Position numbers and translations under genes: made by a program. 64,000 bases of DNA from positions 124,001-188,000 of the forward strand of contig NZ_ATUE01000007.1 in assembly GCF_000420045.1 (NCBI RefSeq), read 5' to 3'. This DNA comes from Perlucidibaca piscinae DSM 21586 (GTDB lineage Bacteria; Pseudomonadota; Gammaproteobacteria; Pseudomonadales; Moraxellaceae). Shown here piece after piece: positions 1 to 8,298 of the stretch (the first letter of the stretch is position 1; each line of letters opens with the position of its first letter). The notes beneath the pieces are model-generated. The model was not told the origin of the DNA and searched no databases. It worked only from the letters and a program-made list of their open reading frames with translations.

Positions 1-943
1 TGTCGCTGCCCTTGGTGGCGCGCGAGGAGTTGATGTCAATGGACACCAGCGCCTCGGTCGGATCGATGACGATGGAGCCGCCGGACGGCAGCTTCACTTC
101 ACGCTGGAAGGCGGTCTCGATCTGGCTTTCGATCTGGTAGCGGTTGAACAGCGGCACCGAGTCCTTGTAGAGCTTGATCTTGGTCTGGTAGTGCGGCATC
201 ACCTGCTGCACGAAGGCCATGGCCTCGTTGTAGGCCGACTCGTTGTCGATCAGGACGTCGTTGATGTCCTGGCGCAGGTAGTCACGCACGGCACGGATGA
301 TGACGTTGGATTCCTGATAGATCAGGAAGGGCGCGGACTTTTCCTTGCCGGCAGCCTGGATGGCGTTCCACAGCGTCATCAGGTAGTCGAGATCCCACTG
401 CAGCTCTTCGGCGCTGCGGCCGAGACCGGCGGTGCGCACGATGGCGCCCATGTCGTTGGGAATGTTGATGGCGTTGAGCGCATCCTTCAGTTCCTGACGC
501 TCTTCACCCTCGATGCGGCGCGAGATGCCGCCGGCACGCGGGTTGTTCGGCATCAGCACCAGGTAGCGGCCGGCCAGCGAGATGAAGGTGGAGAGGGCGG
601 CGCCCTTGTTGCCGCGCTCTTCCTTCTCGACCTGGACGATGACTTCCTGGCCTTCCTGCAGCGCATCCTTGATGGTGATGCGGCCGCCGGCTTCCTTCGG
701 GGTCTTGTTGAAGTATTCGCGGGCGACTTCCTTCAGCGGCAGGAAGCCGTGACGGTCACCACCGAAGTCGACGAAGGCGGCTTCGAGGCTGGGTTCGATG
801 CGGGTGATGCGACCCTTGAAGATGCTGGCTTTCTTTTGCACACGACCGCGATGCTCGAGGTCAAAGTCGTACAGGCGCTGCCCGTCGACCATTGCCACGC
901 GGATTTCTTCGGCGTGCGTGGCGTTTATTAACATGCGTTTCAT
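1..943 (-). CDS. rne: Ribonuclease E, N-terminal part (gene runs off the left edge)
   Basis: Reading leftward from an ATG at 943, the frame is open to the window edge and encodes the first 314 residues of an RNase E/G protein. It begins MKRMLINATHAEEIRVAMVDG and has the S1 domain of the family at about residues 35-120 (GRVQKKASIFKGRITRIEPSLE split across it). The RNase H-like and 5' sensor region follows. RNase E is the membrane-associated endonuclease that starts mRNA decay and processes rRNA and tRNA. The catalytic DNase I-like domain, the zinc link and the C-terminal scaffold lie outside the window, so its RNase E versus RNase G status rests on the divergent rluC neighbour, a conserved arrangement in Gammaproteobacteria. 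Confidence 0.93.
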   Translation of the reverse strand, partial: MKRMLINATHAEEIRVAMVDGQRLYDFDLEHRGRVQKKASIFKGRITRIEPSLEAAFVDFGGDRHGFLPLKEVAREYFNKTPKEAGGRITIKDALQEGQEVIVQVEKEERGNKGAALSTFISLAGRYLVLMPNNPRAGGISRRIEGEERQELKDALNAINIPNDMGAIVRTAGLGRSAEELQWDLDYLMTLWNAIQAAGKEKSAPFLIYQESNVIIRAVRDYLRQDINDVLIDNESAYNEAMAFVQQVMPHYQTKIKLYKDSVPLFNRYQIESQIETAFQREVKLPSGGSIVIDPTEALVSIDINSSRATKGSD

Positions 944-1484
944 TTTCGGGGATACCCATGGGGTTCATGCCCCGTATCGGGTGTCCGCAGACAGGCTGGC
1001 GGCAACAGCGAGTACGGATGACCGGATGGGTCAGCCGTGCAGGGATGCGTGTCGCGGCGATCGACAGGTGATCAGTCCCGGCACGCAGCAATACATTCTG
1101 TTGTTGGTCAGGCAGGTCCGGCTCGGGGTGGCCGAGGGGGAGAGGCCTGACACGGTTCCTGATTCCTTCACGCGGGATCAGGGCCGCAAAACAAATCCTG
1201 CCTGCGCACGCGATGCGGCGCGAGGCTTGTGGTTTCTGGCAGCAAATGACTGCCCTGGTGCCGGGTGGGGGAGGTGCATGGGTCGGCGGTCATCCTGAGC
1301 GGCAGATGCTGCCGTCACAGGGACTCGGCTCGGGTGCGTTTCCCGCCAAGCGACTGTCGCTTTGCGATATAATTCCGCCATCAGCACAACTGCCGACGGT
1401 CTTCACAGGCAAGCGACTCATTAATATAGCAGTCATTTTCCATCCAGGCCAAGCATTTACTACGGTTCCGCCAAGGCAGCCCCC
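944..1484. promoter_or_regulatory. Divergent rne/rluC intergenic region with rne leader hairpin
   Basis: This 541-base gap separates two divergent genes and holds no convincing gene. Immediately upstream of the rne start, positions 951-978 form a nested inverted repeat (GATAC and GTATC arms around GGGG/CCCC). It would fold in the rne 5' leader; E. coli rne is autoregulated through leader hairpins, so a similar role is plausible but inferred. On the + strand a perfect TATAAT at 1368-1373 lies 112 bases before rluC and is the best -10 candidate for that operon, though no good -35 is visible at the right distance. Confidence 0.4.
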
Positions 1485-2444
1485 ATGACCGATACCCCCT
1501 CGTTGTCCGTTCCCGCCGTACGCATGATCACGGTGGATGCCGCGTTTGCCGATCAGCGCCTGGACAACTTTCTCATGACCGCCCTCAAGGGCACGCCGCG
1601 CACCCTGGTCTACCGCATCGTCCGCACCGGCGAGGTGCGCGTGAACAAGGGCCGGGTCAAGCCCGATTACCGTGTCCAGGCCGGTGACGTGGTGCGGGTG
1701 CCGCCGTTGCGCCTGAGCGATGAGGCGCCGACGGTGAAGCCGTCCGGAGGCCTGCAGAAACTGCTCGCCGGACGCATCGTGCATGATCGCGACCATCTGC
1801 TGGTGGTCAACAAGCCGGCCGGTCTGGCCGTGCACGGTGGCAGCGGCATTTCGGTCGGCCTCATCGAGGCGCTGCGTGCCATGCGTCCGGAGCAGGCGGC
1901 CAGCCTGGAGCTGGTGCACCGTCTTGATCGTGACACCTCGGGCCTGATCATGGTCACCGCCCACCGGCCCTTGCTGCGCGCCCTGCATGAGCAGCTGCGT
2001 CAGGGCGAGGTCGACAAGCGTTATCTGGCCCTGCTGTCGGGTCGCCTCAACGGCACTCAGCATCGCGTCGAAGCGCCGCTGCTGAAGACCGAGCGACCGG
2101 GTGGCGAGGCCGTGGTGCGTGTCTCGCGCGAGGGCAAGGCGGCCATCACCGTGTTCACCGTGCTGGAGCGTTTCAAGGACGCCACCCTGGTCGAGGCCCG
2201 CCTGCTCACCGGGCGTACTCACCAGATCCGCGTGCACGCCCAGCATCTGGGGCATCCGCTGGTGGGCGACGACAAGTACGGACGCGATGCCGACAATGCC
2301 CGCTTCAAGGCCAAGGGGCTGTCGCGCCTGTTCCTGCATGCCCGCTCGCTGAACCTGACCCTGCCGTCGGGCACCAGGCTGGCACTGGAGGCCGAGCCGG
2401 ATGATGACTTCCAGCGTGGTCTGGAGACGCTGCGTCGTGGCTGA
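1485..2444 (+). CDS. rluC: 23S rRNA pseudouridine synthase RluC family
   Basis: The 319-residue protein has an N-terminal S4 RNA-binding domain (about residues 20-80, QRLDNFL...VNKGRVKPDYRVQAGD). An RluA-type pseudouridine synthase domain follows, with the signature HRLDRDTSG at 145-153; Asp148 is the expected catalytic residue. E. coli RluC makes pseudouridines at 23S rRNA positions 955, 2504 and 2580. Length and divergent placement beside rne match RluC better than RluA or RluD. It starts at ATG 1485, and its 3' end overlaps the following phosphatase gene by 8 bases, so the two are probably translated from one message. Confidence 0.93.
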   Translation: MTDTPSLSVPAVRMITVDAAFADQRLDNFLMTALKGTPRTLVYRIVRTGEVRVNKGRVKPDYRVQAGDVVRVPPLRLSDEAPTVKPSGGLQKLLAGRIVHDRDHLLVVNKPAGLAVHGGSGISVGLIEALRAMRPEQAASLELVHRLDRDTSGLIMVTAHRPLLRALHEQLRQGEVDKRYLALLSGRLNGTQHRVEAPLLKTERPGGEAVVRVSREGKAAITVFTVLERFKDATLVEARLLTGRTHQIRVHAQHLGHPLVGDDKYGRDADNARFKAKGLSRLFLHARSLNLTLPSGTRLALEAEPDDDFQRGLETLRRG

Positions 2445-3090
2445 CTTCGATCTGGTCATCTTTGACTGGGATGGCACCCTGATGGACTCGATCGCGCAGA
2501 TCGTGGCCAGCGTGCGTGCCGCTGCCGACGACCTCGGGGTGCCTCCGCCCTCGGATGCGGCGGCGCGTGACATCATCGGTCTGGGCCTGCCCGAGGCCAT
2601 GCGTGTGCTTTTTCCGCAGGTGCCCGAGGCAGAGCGCGAGGCGTTGCGGCAACGCTATGCCACCCATTTTGTCGGCGGTACCGGCGGGCGCAGCCAGCCC
2701 TATGCCGGTGCAGACCAGCTGCTGCAGCGTCTGCAGGGGCAGCAGCGCCTGCTCGCGGTCGCCACCGGCAAGTCACGGCTCGGACTCGACCGGGTGCTGG
2801 CGCAGACCGGGTGGGCCGAGCGCTTCCATGCCACGCGCTGCGCTGACGAAACCGCCTCCAAGCCGGACCCGCGCATGCTGCGTGAACTGTTGCGCGAGCT
2901 GAACGTGCCGGTGTCGCGTGCGGTCATGATCGGCGATACCACCTATGACCTGGCCATGGCCGAGGCGCTTGGCATGGCCTCCATCGGTGTCACCTACGGC
3001 GTACATGCCCCCGAACGCCTGCTGGCGCATGGCCCGCTGGCGCTTTGCAACAGCATCGATGACTTGGCAGCACGGCTGGGTGCGGTATAG
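2437..3090 (+). CDS. HAD-superfamily phosphatase (Gph/YqaB-like)
   Basis: A haloacid dehalogenase hydrolase of 217 residues. Motif I is FDWDGTLMDS at about 9-18 with both Asp residues. Motif II is the Thr of VATGKS. Motif III is the Lys of ASKPDPRM, and motif IV is GDTTYDLAMA. These are the phosphoglycolate/pyrimidine nucleotidase-like phosphatases. The GTG at 2437 is preferred because it overlaps the rluC stop by 8 bases and has GGAG ten bases upstream; an ATG at 2401 would add 12 residues outside the family pattern. In Pseudomonas the same family member sits between rluC and sppA. The physiological substrate is unknown. Confidence 0.85.
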   Translation: MADFDLVIFDWDGTLMDSIAQIVASVRAAADDLGVPPPSDAAARDIIGLGLPEAMRVLFPQVPEAEREALRQRYATHFVGGTGGRSQPYAGADQLLQRLQGQQRLLAVATGKSRLGLDRVLAQTGWAERFHATRCADETASKPDPRMLRELLRELNVPVSRAVMIGDTTYDLAMAEALGMASIGVTYGVHAPERLLAHGPLALCNSIDDLAARLGAV

Positions 3091-3153
3091 ATTGCGGAGT
3101 CGCAGTCGGTCATGACGACCATGGCTGCGGTTTCCATATAAAGGAAGCATGAC

Positions 3154-4119
3154 ATGTCAGAGTGGGGTGGTGCATCGCGGAGCGGGCCCAAGGACTGGTC
3201 CCTGGTCGAGCGGTTTCTGCTGGAGGATCTGAACGATCGCCGGCGTGTCCGTCGCTGGCGCTGGGTGCGGCGACTGCTGGTGATCGCGGTGATCGGTTTC
3301 GTGATCTTCCAGGCCGGGCGCGACGTCAGTGTCGATCCGTCCGCCTTCGGTCCGCACGTGGCGGTGATCCAGGTGGATGGCGTGATCGCGGCCGACATGC
3401 CGGCCAATGCCGATTCCCTCATCGACTCCCTGACCACGGCCTTCGAGTCGGCCGAGGCCAAGGCGGTGGTGCTGCGCATCAACAGCCCGGGCGGCAGTCC
3501 GGTGCAGTCTGACGAGATCTACCGCGAGATGCGTCGTCTCCGTGCCCTGCACAAGGACAAGCCGCTCTATGCCGTGATCGGTGATACCGGGGCTTCCGGT
3601 GCCTACTACATGGCTGCCGCAGCGGATCGCATCTATGTCAATCCGGCCAGCCTGGTCGGCTCCATCGGCGTGATCATGCCGGGCTTCGGTGTCGGCAACC
3701 TGCTCGACAAGCTCGGTGTCGAGGATCGCACCCTGACCGCCGGCCAGCACAAGGCGCTGCTCAGCCCGACCCGGCCGATAGATCCCAAGGAGCAGGCGCA
3801 TGTCCAGGCCGTGCTCGACACCGTGCATCGCCAGTTCATCAAGGCCGTGCGGGACGGACGCGGCAAGCGTCTGGGCAATCATCCCGACCTGTTCAGCGGC
3901 TTCTTCTGGAGTGGCGAGCAGGCCATCGCGCTCGGCCTGGCTGACGGCGTCGGTTCGCTGCACTCGGTGGCACGTGATGTCGTGAAGCAGGAGAAGCTGG
4001 TTGACTACACCCAGGTGCCGAATCCGTTCGATCGCGTGCTCCGTCAGCTGGGCACCGAAGTCGCTCTGGGCCTGCGTCAGGGCCTGGGTCTGAGCCTGCC
4101 GTCAGACGGTTTGCGCTGA
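3154..4119 (+). CDS. sppA: Signal peptide peptidase SppA, short S49 form
   Basis: A 321-residue single-domain S49 peptidase. Residues 39-54 form one N-terminal membrane segment after a basic stretch, so the catalytic part faces the periplasm. The nucleophile is Ser148 in GASGAYY, and Lys199 in GQHKALLSP is the likely general base, the Ser-Lys dyad of SppA. INSPGGSPVQSDE is the family oxyanion region. It degrades leftover signal peptides in the membrane. The gene lies 63 bases after the HAD phosphatase, with AAGGAAG before ATG 3154. Pseudomonas has maf between sppA and yceD; here maf is missing. Confidence 0.93.
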   Translation: MSEWGGASRSGPKDWSLVERFLLEDLNDRRRVRRWRWVRRLLVIAVIGFVIFQAGRDVSVDPSAFGPHVAVIQVDGVIAADMPANADSLIDSLTTAFESAEAKAVVLRINSPGGSPVQSDEIYREMRRLRALHKDKPLYAVIGDTGASGAYYMAAAADRIYVNPASLVGSIGVIMPGFGVGNLLDKLGVEDRTLTAGQHKALLSPTRPIDPKEQAHVQAVLDTVHRQFIKAVRDGRGKRLGNHPDLFSGFFWSGEQAIALGLADGVGSLHSVARDVVKQEKLVDYTQVPNPFDRVLRQLGTEVALGLRQGLGLSLPSDGLR

Positions 4120-4130
4120 CGGCATTTTCT

Positions 4131-4159
4131 TTGACAGGGGCGGGGCGAGTCCGTATCAT
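4131..4159 (+). promoter_or_regulatory. Sigma-70 promoter of yceD-rpmF, near-leaderless
   Basis: A perfect TTGACA (4131-4136) is separated by exactly 17 bases from TATCAT (4154-4159). The yceD ATG is at 4169, only nine bases after the -10 box, so a normal start site would give a leader of about two or three bases and no ribosome binding site. Confidence 0.75.
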
Positions 4160-4168
4160 CGCGCCCCT

Positions 4169-4696
4169 ATGTCAGAAGCCTCGCTCCCTGCGCACATCGA
4201 CCCGCTGAAATGGGCGGATCGTGACGCCCCGTTTGTCGCCAGTCTGCCCGTGCAGCGCTTCCAGCGCCTGCTGGCCGGATTGCCCGAGAACGCCGGCGCT
4301 GTGCAGGTGACCTGCCGTCTTCGCCGCGACCCGCGCGGGCTGGTCCTGCTCACCGGCGAGCTGCACGCCGACGTGGTGATGACCTGCCAGCGCTGCCTCG
4401 ATGCCGTGACGATTCCGGTGGCGGCGGACATGTCGCTGTTCCTGCTCCCTGATGAGGAGCTGGCCGAGCGGCTGGACGAGTCGGAAGACTATGTTGTGTA
4501 CGACGAGGGTCATTGCGATCTCCTCGCCGTGCTGGAAGATGAATTGATCCTGGCGTTGCCGCTGGTGCCGCGCCATGACGACTGTGAACCTGCGGTGGTG
4601 CTGGCCGAGCCGGAAACGGACGTGCCGGTGGCGCAGAAAGAAAATCCCTTCCTGGTGCTGGCCGGCTTGAAACGGCAGGACACGGATTCGGAATGA
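4169..4696 (+). CDS. yceD: YceD/DUF177 23S rRNA accumulation protein
   Basis: The 175-residue protein matches the YceD family (PF02620). It has a central CxxC (Cys73-Cys76 in MTCQRCLDAV) and the acidic DLLAVLEDELILALPLVP stretch typical of the family. In bacteria and plastids YceD is linked to 23S rRNA accumulation, and its gene almost always precedes rpmF, as here (61-base gap). The start at ATG 4169 lacks a Shine-Dalgarno sequence, consistent with the promoter placed directly in front of it. Confidence 0.92.
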   Translation: MSEASLPAHIDPLKWADRDAPFVASLPVQRFQRLLAGLPENAGAVQVTCRLRRDPRGLVLLTGELHADVVMTCQRCLDAVTIPVAADMSLFLLPDEELAERLDESEDYVVYDEGHCDLLAVLEDELILALPLVPRHDDCEPAVVLAEPETDVPVAQKENPFLVLAGLKRQDTDSE

Positions 4697-4757
4697 TGAT
4701 CCCGCGACTGCAGCGATGCAGACGCCCCAATGACTTTTGACAGTGCCGGAGTAAGCC

Positions 4758-4940
4758 ATGGCCGTTCAACAAAACCGCAAGAGCCGTTCCCGTCGTGACA
4801 TGCGTCGTTCGCACGATGCACTGACCGGTCCGACCCTGAGCGTCGATCAGACCACCGGTGAACTGCACCGTCGTCACCACGTCACCAAGGATGGCTTCTA
4901 CCGTGGCCATCAGCTGTTCGGTGCCAAAGACGAGAGCTGA
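4758..4940 (+). CDS. rpmF: 50S ribosomal protein L32
   Basis: A 60-residue basic protein beginning MAVQQNRKSRSRRDMRRSHD, the standard L32 N-terminus, followed by the LSVDQTTGELHRRHHVTKDGFYRG body. The start is preceded by GGAGTAAGCC. The Cys zinc ligands of some L32 proteins are absent, as is usual in Gammaproteobacteria. It lies between yceD and plsX, the classic order that ties ribosome and phospholipid synthesis. Confidence 0.97.
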   Translation: MAVQQNRKSRSRRDMRRSHDALTGPTLSVDQTTGELHRRHHVTKDGFYRGHQLFGAKDES

Positions 4941-4946
4941 TGACGC

Positions 4947-5975
4947 ATGCGCATGACGCTGGCCGTTGACGTGATGGGCGGAGACCACGGTCCCGCCGTC
5001 ACGGTGCCGGCGTCACTGCAGTGCCTGCGTGAGTTCCCCGACCTGCACCTGTTGCTGGTCGGCGATGAAAGCCTCATCTCGCCTTTTCTGCAGCAGGCAG
5101 ACAGCCTGTTGCGCGCTCGCGTGCACGTCATTCACACCAGTGAATACGTGACCATGGATGACAAGGTGTCCACCGCCTTGCGTCTCAAGAAACAGTCCTC
5201 CATGCGTCTTGCCATCAACGCCGTGCGTGACGGCCAGGCCCAGGCATGCGTCTCTGCCGGCAACACCGGTGCCCTGATGGCGGTCAGCCGCTTCGTGCTC
5301 AAGACCCATGCCGGCATCGACCGGCCCGCGATCATGGCCGCGATCCCCTCCAGCAATGGTCACACCCACATGCTCGATCTGGGTGCCAATGTCGATTCGC
5401 AACCCGAGCATCTGCTGCAGTTCGCGCAGATGGGCGAGGTGGTGGCGCGGGCGCTGGACGGCGTCGAGCGTCCCCGCATCGGGTTGTTGAACATCGGCGA
5501 AGAGGAAATCAAGGGCAACGAGCTGATCAAGCAGACCCACGAGTTGCTGCGCGCCTCGGGCCTCAACTACATCGGCTATGTCGAAGGTGATGGCATCACC
5601 CGTGGCGAGGCGGACGTCGTGGTCTGCGACGGCTTCGTCGGCAACGTTTCGCTGAAGAGTTCCGAAGGTATTGCCAAGCTCATCGCGTCAATGATCAAGG
5701 CCGAGATCAACCGCTCCTGGCTGACGCGTCTGCTGGGTCTGCTGGCCTGGCCCATCTGGCGCGGCCTCAAGCATCGTCTCGATCCGGGTCGTCACAACGG
5801 CGCCAGCCTGGTCGGCCTCACCGGTGTCGTGGTCAAGAGTCATGGCAGTGCCGATCAGCAGGCCTTTGCCCAGGCCCTGCGCGTGGCGGTCACCGAGGTC
5901 GAGCAGGATGTTCCCGGCCTGATCGCACGCCATCTGTCGCTTTCAGTGGCTGAAGTGTCGCCATCTGCGATCTGA
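4947..5975 (+). CDS. plsX: Phosphate acyltransferase PlsX
   Basis: The 342-residue protein begins MRMTLAVDVMGGDHGP, the PlsX signature. Other family blocks include STALRLKKQSSM, ACVSAGNTGALMA, MLDLGANVD and CDGFVGNVSLKSSEG. PlsX converts acyl-ACP to acyl-phosphate for PlsY, the first step of phosphatidic acid synthesis at the inner membrane. The gene starts six bases after the rpmF stop; a second in-frame ATG at 4953 is equally possible. It heads the fatty acid synthesis block. Confidence 0.96.
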   Translation: MRMTLAVDVMGGDHGPAVTVPASLQCLREFPDLHLLLVGDESLISPFLQQADSLLRARVHVIHTSEYVTMDDKVSTALRLKKQSSMRLAINAVRDGQAQACVSAGNTGALMAVSRFVLKTHAGIDRPAIMAAIPSSNGHTHMLDLGANVDSQPEHLLQFAQMGEVVARALDGVERPRIGLLNIGEEEIKGNELIKQTHELLRASGLNYIGYVEGDGITRGEADVVVCDGFVGNVSLKSSEGIAKLIASMIKAEINRSWLTRLLGLLAWPIWRGLKHRLDPGRHNGASLVGLTGVVVKSHGSADQQAFAQALRVAVTEVEQDVPGLIARHLSLSVAEVSPSAI

Positions 5976-6056
5976 GTCGTCTTCTCCTTCCCCGGTTTTG
6001 CGTTACCCTTGCGTCCTTGAAATTTGACATCGCAGCAGCGGCTGCAAGGATGAGTC

Positions 6057-6989
6057 ATGGCGCATACAGCATGGGTCTTCCCCGGTCAGGGCTCGCAAGC
6101 CGTGGGCATGCTGGCGGAGCTGGCGGTGGCCAATCCGGTGGTGCAGGAGACCTTTGCCGAGGCATCGGCTGCACTGGGTCTGGATCTCTGGGCATTGGCG
6201 CAGAACGGGCCGGAGGCAGTCCTCAATGCCACGCAGAATACCCAGCCCGTGCTGCTGACCGCCGGAATCGCGGTATGGCGTGCCTGGCAGCAGGCGGGGG
6301 GCGCGCGTCCTGACTATGTCGCCGGACACTCGCTGGGTGAGTACACCGCACTGGTCGCGGCTGGCGTTCTGAGTCTGGCTGACGGCGTGCGCCTGGTCGC
6401 CGAGCGCGGACGCCTGATGCAGGAAGCCGTGCCGGCAGGCGAGGGCGCCATGGCCGCCATTCTCGGCCTCGATGACGCGGCGGTGATTGCCGCCTGTGCC
6501 GAGGCTGGGCAAGGCGAGGTGGTGTCGGCGGTCAACTTCAATGCCCCGGGCCAGGTGGTGATTGCCGGGCGCACGGCGGCCGTGCAGCGTGCCATCGAAC
6601 TGCTCAAGGCAGCGGGCGCCAAGCGTGCGCTGCCGCTGCCGGTGAGCGCGCCATCGCATTGCGACCTGATGCGCCCGGCCGCCACCCGTCTGGCCCAGCA
6701 CCTCACCACCATCCCGTTTAACGACCCTGTCATCCCGGTGGTGCAGAATGTGTCCGCGCGGGTGGCCGGTGATCGCGCCAGTCTGCAGGCGGCGCTGCTG
6801 GAACAGCTCTACAGCCCGGTGCGCTGGGTCGAATCGGTGCAGTGGCTGGTTGATCATGGCGTCACCTGCTTCATCGAGAGCGGTCCGGGCAAGGTGCTGA
6901 CCGGGCTCGACAAGCGCATTGCCAAGGATGCGGAGCATCTTGCCATCGATGCGCCGGATGCTTTCCAGGCGGCTCTGGCACGTGCCTGA
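6057..6989 (+). CDS. fabD: Malonyl-CoA:ACP transacylase
   Basis: A full-length FabD of 310 residues. The nucleophile Ser92 is in AGHSLGEYTALV and His201 in SAPSHCDLM, the same positions as in E. coli. WVFPGQGSQAVGM is the N-terminal signature, and Gln11 helps form the oxyanion hole. It loads malonyl groups onto AcpP for chain elongation. The start at ATG 6057 follows AAGGATGAG. It lies between plsX and fabG with 30 bases before fabG. Confidence 0.96.
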   Translation: MAHTAWVFPGQGSQAVGMLAELAVANPVVQETFAEASAALGLDLWALAQNGPEAVLNATQNTQPVLLTAGIAVWRAWQQAGGARPDYVAGHSLGEYTALVAAGVLSLADGVRLVAERGRLMQEAVPAGEGAMAAILGLDDAAVIAACAEAGQGEVVSAVNFNAPGQVVIAGRTAAVQRAIELLKAAGAKRALPLPVSAPSHCDLMRPAATRLAQHLTTIPFNDPVIPVVQNVSARVAGDRASLQAALLEQLYSPVRWVESVQWLVDHGVTCFIESGPGKVLTGLDKRIAKDAEHLAIDAPDAFQAALARA

Positions 6990-7019
6990 GCGGCCAGAAC
7001 GACACACAGGGGACGTCAC

Positions 7020-7763
7020 ATGAGTTTGCAAGGCAAGGTGGCATGGGTGACTGGCGCCAGTCGTGGCATCGGCCAGGCGGTGGCGCTCAAGCTCGGTCAG
7101 CTCGGCGCCACGGTGGTCGGTACCGCCACGTCAGCGGCGGGTGCGGACGCCATCACGGCGCGCTTTGCCGAGGCCGGCATTGCCGGTGGCGGCCTCGTGC
7201 TTGACGTGACCCGGCCGGGTGCCGTCGAGGCGGTCCTGGCACAGATCATCGAGACCTGGGGCGTGCCCCTGATCGTGGTCAACAACGCCGGCATCACTCG
7301 TGACAACCTCATGCTGCGCATGAAGGACGAGGAGTGGCAGGCGGTGCTGGACACCAACCTGACCGCCATCTTCAAGGTCTGCCGTGCGTCGCTGAAGGGC
7401 ATGACCAAGGCGCGCTGGGGTCGAATCGTGAACATCAGCTCGGTGGTCGGCTCCATCGGCAACCCGGGTCAGGCCAACTACTCGGCGGCCAAGGCAGGTC
7501 TGGAAGGCTTCGGGCGTGCGCTGGCGGCAGAGATCGCCTCGCGCAACATCACGGTCAATGCCGTGGCGCCCGGCTTCATCGAGACCGACATGACCCAGGC
7601 GCTGCCCGAAACGCAGCGCGAGAAATTGTTGACGGCGGTTCCGGCGGGGCGTCTGGGGCGGCCGGAAGAAATTGCGGCAGCGGTGGCTTTCCTGGTCTCC
7701 GAAGAGGCTGGCTACATCACCGGAACCACCCTGCATGTCAATGGCGGGATGTACATGGCTTGA
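7020..7763 (+). CDS. fabG: 3-oxoacyl-ACP reductase FabG
   Basis: A 247-residue SDR with the NADPH motif TGASRGIG at 11-18, NNAG at 88-91 and the catalytic residues Ser141, Tyr154 and Lys158 (NYSAAKAG). The C-terminal YITGTTLHVNGGMYMA is the FabG ending. It reduces 3-oxoacyl-ACP in each elongation round. The start is ATG 7020 with AGGGGACG upstream. Its stop codon lies inside a hairpin that looks like a terminator, so acpP is at least partly uncoupled. Confidence 0.95.
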   Translation: MSLQGKVAWVTGASRGIGQAVALKLGQLGATVVGTATSAAGADAITARFAEAGIAGGGLVLDVTRPGAVEAVLAQIIETWGVPLIVVNNAGITRDNLMLRMKDEEWQAVLDTNLTAIFKVCRASLKGMTKARWGRIVNISSVVGSIGNPGQANYSAAKAGLEGFGRALAAEIASRNITVNAVAPGFIETDMTQALPETQREKLLTAVPAGRLGRPEEIAAAVAFLVSEEAGYITGTTLHVNGGMYMA

Positions 7764-7787
7764 TTCAAGCCATTGTTTTCCTTTGAT
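7755..7787 (+). terminator. Hairpin over the fabG stop codon
   Basis: ATGGCTTGA (7755-7763) and TCAAGCCAT (7765-7773) are perfect inverted arms, effectively a 7-bp stem with a 5-base loop. A T-rich tract (TGTTTTCC then TTTGATTTATTTTT) follows. The fabG TGA stop forms part of the left arm. It probably acts as an intrinsic terminator or attenuator between fabG and acpP. Confidence 0.6.
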
Positions 7788-7809
7788 TTATTTTTGAAAT
7801 AACTACTTA

Positions 7810-7888
7810 CGACTTGTCGGATGAGCTGACTTGTCACAGGCTGGTGGCTTCAATAAACTGGCGTGCGACTTGTCGGGGTCACCGACAA
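7810..7888 (+). promoter_or_regulatory. acpP promoter with triple GACTTGTC repeats and leader hairpin
   Basis: TTGTCA (7831-7836), a 17-base spacer and TAAACT (7854-7859) make a reasonable sigma-70 promoter for acpP. The octamer GACTTGTC occurs three times, at 7811, 7828 (overlapping the -35 box) and 7867 (just after the predicted start site). The first and third copies extend to CGACTTGTCGG. The leader also holds an inverted repeat, TTGTCGG (7870-7876) with CCGACAA (7882-7888), directly before the ribosome binding site AGGAG. Regulation by a repeat-binding protein is inferred. Confidence 0.5.
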
Positions 7889-7902
7889 CACAGGAGAAAA
7901 AA

Positions 7903-8142
7903 GTGAGCACGATCGAAGAACGCGTCAAGAAAATTGTCGCCGAACAACTGGGCGTCAAGCTCGAGGAAGTGACCAACGAAGCTTCTTTCGTCGACGATCT
8001 GGGCGCTGACTCGCTGGACACCGTCGAGCTGGTGATGGCTCTCGAAGAGGAATTCGAGACCGAGATCCCGGACGAGGAAGCCGAGAAGATCAGCACGGTG
8101 CAGACCGCCATCGATTACGTGACCGCGCACAGCAAGCAGTAA
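7903..8142 (+). CDS. acpP: Acyl carrier protein AcpP
   Basis: The 79-residue acidic protein is a canonical ACP. The phosphopantetheine site is Ser37 in GADSLDTVELVMALEEEF, and the C-terminus is DYVTAHSKQ. The GTG at 7903 is chosen because AGGAG ends seven bases before it and because MSTIEERVKKIV is the normal ACP N-terminus; the upstream extension of the frame is untranslated leader. AcpP carries the growing acyl chains handled by FabD, FabG, FabF and PlsX, encoded alongside. Confidence 0.97.
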   Translation: MSTIEERVKKIVAEQLGVKLEEVTNEASFVDDLGADSLDTVELVMALEEEFETEIPDEEAEKISTVQTAIDYVTAHSKQ

Positions 8143-8170
8143 GCTCGCTCGCGGCAGACGTGCCGAAAGA

Positions 8171-8204
8171 CCGCAGGGCGCTTCGCGTTCCTGCGGTTTT
8201 TTTT
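8171..8204 (+). terminator. Rho-independent terminator after acpP
   Basis: CCGCAGG (8171-8177) pairs with CCTGCGG (8190-8196), followed by eight T residues (8197-8204). A strong intrinsic terminator 28 bases after the acpP stop. Confidence 0.9.
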
Positions 8205-8298
8205 GGCGCTGAAATCGTCAGGCCGGGCGCTTTTGTTGTCATGAAGTTGTCAGCACAATGACATATGCTCGCTTCATATCGTGTGAGCTGGAGTTCTT

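Noticed and set aside
191..931. Long rightward open frame antisense to rne
   Set aside because: It is the reverse shadow of the highly conserved rne coding sequence; composition (His/Val/Asp/Gly-rich) is that of an antisense frame and no ribosome binding site is present.
1290..2600. 436-codon leftward frame across rluC
   Set aside because: Antisense shadow of rluC and the HAD gene in GC-rich DNA; rluC has all family motifs on the other strand.
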